Origin: Amyelois transitella
Taxonomy: Eukaryota; Arthropoda; Insecta; Lepidoptera; Pyralidae
Assembly: GCF_032362555.1 (NCBI RefSeq)
Contig: NC_083506.1
Location: 2,031,501-2,095,500 of the forward strand
DNA: 64,000 nucleotides
Direction: 5' to 3'
Below, in pieces: positions 56,403 to 64,000 of the stretch. The position numbers were made by a program, and so were the translations under genes. Position 1 is the first letter of the stretch; each line of letters begins with the position of its first letter. The notes beneath the pieces were generated by a model, which was not told where the DNA came from, made no database searches, and saw only the letters and a list, made by a program, of their open reading frames with translations.

Positions 56403-57038
56403 TTTTAACTACCAAATTTAAACATGCTACAAGTGACTTCAGCGCAAATTCTTACAAGCGTCAAGCCCGCGGCATATGCTAATTTATACACGCCTTTATT
56501 AAAACGACGATTTAAAAAAACCTATAAATTTACGGCTAAACCTGTTAAGTTAGAACCGTTATATTTCTAGACTAAAGATTTGATAAACAGTCTAACATAA
56601 TTAAATGCTTTTAGAAACCCGTTAAGCCCCTTTGTTGAAACATTATCAAGTTTTTGCCGACAAACGATTGTGAATTGATAATCTCTGTAATTATAATGGA
56701 TGTTTTATTGAGTGAATGAGTCTCAAATTTATGTTTTAGCTAAGACTGTGATAAAGTTCAAAAGGCACCTACCTACTTCTAATTAACTAGAAGAACAGGA
56801 TTTAAATCCACAGCGGTTACAAATTACTCTTTTTAGGATAACATTCATTGGAGGGAGGAGCCAATCCGCTTTGTCTTCACACGACCTACATATTAATAAT
56901 AATAATTAATATATAGAATAATAGATATAAGGAATAATTAATATTTATAGAAAAAAAAAATAATTTTGTTAACTGTTCTTGATATTCATCTGCTTGACTT
57001 ATCAATTATATTATTAAACGAAAAATATTAATTTTTAA
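56403..57038. other. Spacer, nothing recognised
   Basis: AT-rich DNA without open frames or known repeats. Confidence 0.4.
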
Positions 57039-57130
57039 TAGCTGAACGTGGCCATTCAGTCTTTTTAAGACTGTTGGCTCTGTCTACCCCGCTAGGGATA
57101 AAGACGTGACCATGTGTATGTATGTGTATA
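57039..57130 (+). repeat. SINE Z tail fragment
   Basis: atagctgaacgtggccattc to atgtgtatgtatgtg. Confidence 0.85.
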
Positions 57131-57244
57131 TTAATTTTTTCGCACTATTGTATTCTGCCATTCACTGCCACTGCAGTCGGTGACAGTCATTCACCATGTT
57201 CTTATCCTAAGTTTAAAAAAGAACCTTCATAATTTGGGTGGGTA

Positions 57245-57450
57245 AATCTCTTTCTCATGAATGTCGTCAAAGGCGACTAAGGCTTACAAACTTGGGATTC
57301 TTTTTTTAGGCGATGGGCTAGCAACATGTCACTATATTAATCTCAATTTTAACATTAAGCCAAATAGCTGAACGTAGTCGATTAGTCTTTCCAAGACTGT
57401 TGGCTCTGTCTACCCCGCAAGCGATATAGACGTGATGGTATGTATGTATG
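57245..57450 (+). repeat. SINE Z, head-truncated copy
   Basis: ctttctcatgaatgtcgtca to gatggtatgtatgtatgg. Confidence 0.85.
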
Positions 57451-57879
57451 GTAAATCTTTATTTGCATTACATTATATCTGCCATTAAAATCGAGCCGGA
57501 AGATCAATGACATAATAACTAAATTATCGACCCGAATGAACAAAATCCAATATTTGAATGTAAGCTTAAATGTGGTATAAATATAGCTTATAAATCAAGA
57601 TTGGATCACAAATTGGACCGCACCTCGCTATAAATCGCCAAAATAATCTAAGTTCAAGTTCGCAAAGCCCAAGGTTATGTGAATCAAGTTAAGCTGGTGA
57701 TCCACTGGGTAGCGATATTGAGCGAAAATTAATTTTTTAATTATTTTTTAGCGATAATTGAGAACACTGAATTACTTTATTTAAAAAAAAAAAGAATTTT
57801 CGTTCTGTTTGCTCACTGGTAGAATATACAACGGAATATCAACTAAATTGTTTTCGATTACAAAAATATTGTCACAACT

Positions 57880-57960
57880 ATAATCACTTGCGAGGAAGAT
57901 AGACATAACAGTTTTTAAAAAGACTGAAAGACCACGTTCAGCTGTATGGCTTTTTGATGG
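57880..57960 (-). repeat. SINE Z fragment
   Basis: ataatcacttgcgaggaaga to cagctgtatggctttttgat. Confidence 0.65.
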
Positions 57961-58860
57961 ACTTGTTTAAGATTGCTATAAAATAACAATAAAAAATAAA
58001 ATAAGTACATAAATTTTTTAATTAGGGATTATACTGAAATACTCAATTTTCACTTCTATTTTATGATACCTCTAAGTAATTTAAATAAGCTAAATTATAT
58101 AATACAATTAAACTTGAAATTCTCACATTTTTAAAACTCTTTTAAAATATAGCAGAGCTTGTATAGCGTCTACTATAAGACATGCCTAACCCTTACACCC
58201 ACGCCGAGCCTTGCCGGCACTGTTATAGGTAAAATCTGTAATTATGCAAAAATATTATAACTCAAGGATTTAGGAAACTATATAACTTCCGTTCTATTGT
58301 CACGAAGCATGTGCTTTCCGGTTTGAGATGGGTCTTTAAGATGATATGCTAAACAATAGTTTTAAAAAATAGTTGTCGGTGTGAATGACCTGCTTAGCGC
58401 CTGAGGTGACATTTGAACGAAGAAAATATGAAAGAAAATTGGGTGCAACTGGGAACATGCAGTCTGTAGATTTTTAAATCTCTGATATCGGATATTATCT
58501 CTGATATTACTGAAATTCTCTCTCTCTCTCTCATTATAATCAAGTGCATTTTTTGTTTATTTTTTCAAAGCTCGTGGTTATCTTTTAAAATCAATGCTAG
58601 AGAAATAAAACCCAAGAGACGTTTATATGTGAATAGTGCATTATTTAAAAAAGATCAAAATCTTTCATAGACCTAAAAATATTAACAGCAAAGAAATCAG
58701 CCATCAATCAGAAGGAAAACAAAATATGTAAGGCAAATCCGAAAAGAATGTACGTATTGTTTGCAAAAGAATACATTGTTTACAACTCGCTTCCGTGGGA
58801 TTTTCGCGAATAAAGTTTCAATGCCTCAATATACTGTGTGGGGGATGGCCTCGCGTTAAA
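57961..58860. other. Upstream region of secreted gene 4
   Basis: AT-rich; short CT microsatellite near 58514-58532. No gene recognised; may carry enhancer sequence for the cluster. Confidence 0.3.
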
Positions 58861-58861
58861 C

Positions 58862-58868
58862 TATAAAA
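58862..58868 (+). promoter_or_regulatory. TATA box of secreted gene 4
   Basis: TATAAAA 62 bp before the start codon. Confidence 0.6.
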
Positions 58869-58923
58869 CTGCTTTGACCCACAAAAAAAATAACACACCC
58901 AATAACGGAATAAACAGCAAAAC

Positions 58924-59715
58924 ATGGCTTGCTTACGATTGTTACCGTTCTTTTTTGGCATCGTTTTCTTAGGATCGAGCCCATCTGCGGCCGAAGGTTG
59001 TAATTTCTTTATCGATACACTATAATCTCAGCGGGTATCACGATCGCCCGATAGATTCGCGACTCCAATATAAACACCGTTAGGTAATTGAGTCTAATGG
59101 AACCCTTTGTGTCTTTGATTTGCAGATACGGCAGGGAATGGAGCGGTCAGTGGCTTAGTTCGAGTGCCGAGGAGTCACGCCAACAAACTATGCCGGAAAT
59201 ATGGCATCTGCAACGGTGGCGGCTTTCAGGGAGGTTATCAGGGATACCAAGGAAACTACGGCTACCAGGGGTACCAGCAACCGTACCCTCCGATAAATAT
59301 CGCGATCAGTCAGTCCCAGTCTTCCGCAAACGAGGCAGGTGGTGGTTACAGCAATGGGTATTACCCAAACAATTATCAGTTCAATGGAGGCTATCCCAAT
59401 CAGAGGTATCCCAATTACCAAAGACCACCTGGCAATTTTAATAATGGCCAGGGTTCCTACAATAACCAATTTAACGGTAATTATTATGGGCCTTCTTTGG
59501 GTCAGCAAGGAGGAGGAGGGTATGGCTTCCATGGGGCGTTCTTTGATGAAGCTTCAGAAGATAATGAACAGAAAGTGAACCAGGTAGATGGAAGCGGATC
59601 AGGCGCTGGCGCCGGTGGTTACAATGATTACAATCAAGGACGTTCTAATGAAGGAAGTCCGCAAGGGAACTTTGCAGTTGCTGGATCTTTTGCAGCCGCT
59701 GGTAGACAAAATTAA
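58924..59715 (+). CDS. Secreted gene 4: Asn/Tyr/Gly/Gln-rich protein, 220 residues
   Basis: Exon 1 (58924-58996, 73 nt) encodes the signal peptide MACLRLLPFFFGIVFLGSSP then SAAE; exon 2 (59126-59715) follows gatttgcag in phase 1. After DTAGNGAVSGLV comes RVPR-SHANKLCRKYGIC, a furin-type site then C-x5-C. The rest is GGYQGYQGNYGYQGYQQPYP-like and NNYQFNGGYPNQRYP-like sequence, ending AVAGSFAAAGRQN. Tyr- and Asn-rich secreted proteins are typical of extracellular coats and silks. The 3' region is about 450 nt; AATAAA near 60161. Confidence 0.88.
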
Positions 59716-60440
59716 TTTTCCACCATTACTAATGACTAATTTGTCTTAAGTAGTTGAAGGCACGTTAAGAATTTAGTAAGTGCTTCCCTTTGATTGATTG
59801 TTTAAAAGTCAGTAAATAGGATAAATAATTTTAAACTACTGGGAAACATAAAAATCTGTTTATTATTGCGAAAGCAGTGAACGGTACATCAAAAGACATA
59901 AAGTAATAAGTTATTATACATTAAACCTCAAAAAATCTAAGCCTCGAGAAATCCAACAATGCATATTAAGTAATTCAATTTATCTTTGTTTGAGATATGC
60001 ATTTAATAGAGCAAATTCTAGATTTTATTTGTGTAATATGCAAAAAAACATCTGAATAGGTATAATTCAGATTTCAAGGATATCGGAAGATCGAATCGTG
60101 TTACTAAGGATTTAGTTTTATGTGAAGTATTTATTATGCCATTTAATTTATAAGGTTCAATAAAGCTGAAATGAATCGAAAAACCTGTTTTCTTTTTTAT
60201 TTCTCACTTTTATCAATAAAATGAATAGTTTTGTATGGTTAGATACTAACAGTAAAATTAGTTATTTTTACGATTGTATGATCTATGTAATATCCTATTC
60301 ATAAAGGAAGCTTAAGTTATATGTATAAAATGAAATTACATATCTTTTTATTGGACTAAAATTATACAAACTTTTAAAATTTAATTTAGACAACAACAAT
60401 GAGTCTTTTCTATTTATTACAAGGTTTATTTCCTATTTAT

Positions 60441-60665
60441 ACATACATAAATATAATCACGTCTATACGCCTGGCAGGGTAGACAGAACCAACAATTTAG
60501 AAAAGACTGAAAGGCCACGTTCAGCTGTATGGCAGAATGATAGAATTCAAATAGTGACAGATATTCAGCCCATCGCTTAAATGAGGAATTCCAAGTTCAT
60601 TAGCAATTTCCTTAGTCGCCTTAAACGACAATAATGGTAAAGATATGGAGTGGTCCTATTCTTAA
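60441..60665 (-). repeat. SINE Z copy, diverged
   Basis: catacataaatataatcacg at the tail to ggagtggtcctattctt near the head. Confidence 0.8.
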
Positions 60666-60814
60666 TAGTCATACGTGGGGTTCATCTTACATTGGGAGGA
60701 GTTGGGGTCGGCTTATACATAATCCTGGAAAATGAAAATCTGGTAAATACGTAAGTTGAATCTACCGTGTTTCATACAGTTTGAATCATGGTTTCACATT
60801 TAGTCACTTAAACG

Positions 60815-61210
60815 TGCAGGTATCTTCCTCCTGGCTTTAGTCCCGTTTGCATCTTCACCTCTCTGGAGAGGAGCCCGGGGTATGCCTTTGAGCATGGATC
60901 CTAGATTGGGTGACTCAGATTTTTACACGAAGCGACTCCCGTATTGGATCCATGGTTGCCTGAATGTGCAGATTTTCTCACGACATTTTCCATCACCGTG
61001 AGAACAGTATGCAGAGATCGTGGCAAGTGGAAAGAGGTAGTCTCTGCCTACCCCTCCGGGAAAGAGGCGTGATTTTATGTATGTATGTGTGTATGTGAGA
61101 ACAGTATATAACTTTGAAAATAGTCATTGGTACATGGCCGAGGTGGGATTTGAACCCGTGCCTTTCTGCGCATCACATATTTTACACACCTTACCGATGC
61201 GACCACTCTC
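60815..61210 (-). repeat. tRNA-derived SINE B copy split by a LINE tip
   Basis: Reversed: 3' part atcttcctcctggctttagtc, then the body; on the far side the tRNA-like head (gtggtcgcatcggtaaggtg on the minus strand, with the B box gggttcaaatcccacctc). The LINE tip at 61011-61094 lies within. Confidence 0.85.
61011..61094 (+). mobile_element. 84-bp RTE LINE tip with 13-bp target duplication
   Basis: gcagagatcgtggcaagtgg to the (ATGT)n tail equals the 3' end of 25655-26232. GTGAGAACAGTAT flanks it at 60998-61010 and 61095-61107. Confidence 0.92.
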
Positions 61211-61562
61211 GTACAGACCTAAACAAGCAGGTCATCTTTACAATTTACCCCTCATCTTAAGAGTATCGAGCATTAATAAGCACTTCATTCAGAAGTGTCA
61301 TTAGTATACTTTTGAACTCGGGATCGTTAGTTTTCAATATCCCTTGGTCATTTTTCCACCGACGCTCTTAGCTCTCTTCACCCTCAGAATTATCACAAAA
61401 GAATTTAGTCTCAGATATTAAAACAAAAGCGTCATTATTATATGCGTGATCATCGCTTCATCTAATCAAATTACATTACCGTAATTTTCGATTACAATTT
61501 GAACCTATGTGTTGATAACGTCACAGTGACCCAGAAAGTGCGAGTGGGGGCTGTATTCTTAC

Positions 61563-61569
61563 TATAAAA
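61563..61569 (+). promoter_or_regulatory. TATA box of secreted gene 5
   Basis: TATAAAA 79 bp before the start codon. Confidence 0.6.
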
Positions 61570-61641
61570 GCTAGGAGAAATGATTCGCAAGTAACCATTA
61601 TCGGAGAAAGGTGTGCAAATCTGACAAGTACTGTAAGGACA

Positions 61642-63394
61642 ATGGTAGCTACGCTCATCTATTTCTTTTCGGCGCTGGCGGCTTGCAATGCAGTGCCAAT
61701 ATGGATCACAGGTACGTCTTGGATAAGTATTATAAACAGGATCCTCTTAAGCGTCAGTGGTGGAGTGGTTATTAACAAATTTGGAACGCAAAAGCTTAGT
61801 GTCTAGGTTCGTATTCCAACAACATGTAGTTGTTAGTAATGACTCTAGTCGATTAAAATGCCAACCAATTCATCTTGAAGAAATCAGCACATTTATGCAA
61901 CTGAATATATCCAAAATCTCCATAATTCAAAATAGGGTAAAAATTCCCTGTTGTCAGTCAGTTGTCAGGGTCACGGAGGACCGATTGTATTCACTTGTGG
62001 AATTAGGATGGTGGTCGTAGCAGACGCTCGGTTGTTCTTCAATATAGCAGAAAACCATTACACATACAAGGCCATAGAGCGAATAAGGAGATGGCGCGTC
62101 AATAATTGTTTACAAGTCAACACCAACAAGTTAATGTAATTGAATATCTTTTTGCCGTGTGGTTGCCGGCACCAATAAAAAAAAAGAATAGGACCACTCC
62201 ATCTCGTTTCCATGGATGTCGTAAAAGGCGACTAAGGGATAGGCTTATAAAGTTGGGATTCTTCTTTTAGGCGATGGGCTAGCAACCCGTCACTATTTGA
62301 ATCTCAATTCTATCATTAAGCCAAACAGCTGAACGTGGCCTATCAGTCTTTTCAAGACTGTTGGCTCTGTCTACCCCGTAAGGGATAAAGACGTGATCAT
62401 ATGTATGTATGTATGTAATACCTTTTTTACGTTTTTTTTATAGATAATATACTTATACTTCTCTGGCACACTCTGTAATATCGGTGTCGCATTGTTTGTG
62501 AACAAACAAAAGAAGATTAATAATAATATGACTAGCTCTAGATATTTCGTCTATAGAAATTTATTCCGATTTCTATGGAATCTATCTAATTTTAAGATGT
62601 TTCTTATATTCCTTACATTGCATTCAATCGCCTAAAAAATAACAAATCTTTCCATTTCTTTCACAGGAGCTGATTTCTTCCCCACGACATTAATGCGCAT
62701 TGGACGTTCCCCGAGCGTTGCGTTTGGTTTCGGCAGCGGATTCAGCAGCAACATCGGCGGCATCGCGCACTCTACCGGCATCGGCTCCTCCTTCTCCACC
62801 GGCGACGCCCAGGCTTACGGCTCCGGGATGGGTGGAAGCGACAACGCGTATGCCCGAGGAGTAGGCATCGCCAATGCCAGACCGTCCTACCCACGCTACC
62901 CATTACCCTACAACAACGACTTTGGTCGCACATCTTTTGGATCTGCCGTCTCATCTGCCCAAAATATCGGAGATTACAGCTCGGCTGTCTCCTCGGCGCA
63001 GTCGCACAATGGCCGTCAATATGGAGCGGCAGCGTCAGCAGTTCAAAATGCTGGACCAGCGCGTTACCAATCAGCTGTGTCCTCAGCTCAAAATACGGGC
63101 CTAGATTACCAATCCGCAGTAGCTGCTGCTAATAGCAATGATGGACATTACGGATCAGCCATGTCAGCGGCTAATACTGGCAACTATGGTGATACTTTTG
63201 CCCATTCTAGAAATAATTTCGCTGGTTATGGAGCCGCTGTATCTGCTGCTGAAAATATCGGTGGATATAGAGCCAGTACAGCTCAGGCCGTTCAACAGCA
63301 AGGTGGAGCCCTTCAACAAAGTGGCGCTTCTAGCATCAACGCGCCTGGTATCCAGGCAGCCCAGTCACATGCCATGAACACTGGCTATTACTAG
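61642..63394 (+). CDS. Secreted gene 5: Ala/Ser/Gly-rich repeat protein, 265 residues
   Basis: Exon 1 (61642-61711, 70 nt) encodes MVATLIYFFSALAACNA and VPIWIT; exon 2 (62667-63394) follows tttctttcacag in phase 1. After GADFFPTTLM comes RIGR-SPSVAFGFGSG, again a furin-type site. The middle and end carry about seven imperfect copies of a 15-20-residue motif like YQSAVSSAQNTG, alternating with Asn/Gly/Tyr. It ends SHAMNTGYY. AATAAA near 63520. The 955-bp intron carries one SINE Z copy. Alternating Ala/Ser blocks fit a fibrous secreted protein. Confidence 0.9.
62153..62416 (+). repeat. SINE Z copy, full length
   Basis: Forward, in the intron of secreted gene 5, with a clean (ATGT)n tail. Confidence 0.9.
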
Positions 63395-63601
63395 ATAGAG
63401 TTTATTTTAGACTTAGTATACAATTAATATAAATTTTTAGATTACACTGACACTGAGATGACTATTGTAGTTGTACTTATCTCATTGTCTTTGTATAGAC
63501 TTAAATGAGGAGTTGTCAATAAAAGACTGACAGAAATATAAAATTTGTTTATTTGAAACTTAACAAAGTAATCGTAAACCTACATATCAAATTACACCTA
63601 G

Positions 63602-64000
63602 CTAAAGTGATTTGTTATCAATATTCAGAGTTTTGACATTACCATAAATATGGCCATTGTCATTAACGGCTGCCACTGTCGTGATGTGACCATTTCTTGT
63701 TAAGGTAGGATCATAGTAACCTTCCACTCCTCTCTGCCAATTCCAAGAGCTTGGATTCGTCAAGCCAATGCCCTCAAAATTGAGTGGAGCGAAGAAAAAT
63801 GGCAGTAGGAAAGGGTTGAAAGATGTAGAAGGAAATCCTCTGCCTGTATTAGCACTGGCTCCAGATATTGTACTTAATGCGGCTACACTTCTACCGTTAC
63901 TATTCTCACCATCTTTTGCTTCTGTGACAATGGAATCATCAGCATTATCCAGCTTTGGGAAGCCAAATCTCAAGTACTTCTCAACGTCTGGATTATCAGA
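63602..64000 (-). CDS. Probable sixth cluster gene: C-terminal part, runs off the right edge
   Basis: The minus-strand frame is open from the window edge (SDNPDVEKYLRFGFPKLDNA) to the stop at 63602, 133 codons. It has NGRSVAALSTISGASANTGR, a Pro/Phe patch (NPFLLPFFFAPLNF) and ends GNVKTLNIDNKSL. It converges on secreted gene 5, their stops 207 bp apart. Moderate complexity, no recognised domain. Its membership in the cluster is inferred from position and composition. Confidence 0.65.
   Translation of the reverse strand, partial: SDNPDVEKYLRFGFPKLDNADDSIVTEAKDGENSNGRSVAALSTISGASANTGRGFPSTSFNPFLLPFFFAPLNFEGIGLTNPSSWNWQRGVEGYYDPTLTRNGHITTVAAVNDNGHIYGNVKTLNIDNKSL

Overview
The window is animal nuclear DNA, almost certainly from a moth or butterfly (Lepidoptera). 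Genes are split by GT-AG introns. The introns and spacers are packed with short Helitrons of the A|TC...CTAG|T type, tRNA-derived SINEs, RTE and CR1/jockey-like LINE 3' ends, and a CsRn1/Kabuki-type LTR element, and the gene content fits insects. Species cannot be named from the sequence. All gene models below were built by eye from splice sites and reading phase, without transcript data.

Layout. 1-4403: the edge of an LTR-retroelement fossil on the minus strand (gag, tRNA-Trp-type primer site, LTR); its LTR is split by an intact hAT DNA transposon (1087-4010, 749-residue transposase, 8-bp target duplication). 4404-8087: old repeats and a doubtful small transcription unit. 8088-12690 (minus): a five-exon membrane-anchored short-chain dehydrogenase homologue whose catalytic Tyr and Lys are replaced, with a decayed copy of its last exon just downstream. 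13564-14495 (plus): BORCS8, a BORC lysosome-positioning subunit. 16856-44787 (minus): a 33-exon, about 1730-residue ABCA-type full transporter that stays in frame across every junction but has lost nearly all ATP-binding and hydrolysis motifs in both nucleotide-binding domains. Its introns hold most of the SINEs and Helitrons, a tRNA-Phe(GAA) gene, a Helitron carrying a long inverted-repeat cargo, and decayed copies of two of its own exons.

45465-64000: a cluster of at least five (probably six) small genes for secreted low-complexity proteins (Gly-, Ser-, Pro/Trp-, Asn/Tyr- or Ala/Ser-rich). Each of the five complete genes has a signal-peptide exon of 70-76 nt, a phase-1 intron and one long second exon. 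Four carry an RxxR-S sequence soon after the signal peptide, which looks like a shared furin-type propeptide site in front of unrelated mature repeats. Composition suggests extracellular structural proteins (silk, cocoon, cuticle or eggshell); tissue is not known.

The most notable results are the ABCA-type gene with degenerate ATP sites, next to a second apparent pseudoenzyme; the secreted-protein cluster with its shared RxxR-S site; a roughly 250-bp SINE family whose 3' end copies that of an RTE LINE present in the same window; and a complete 2.25-kb Helitron-type unit carrying a foldback segment with a nuclease-like coding fragment.
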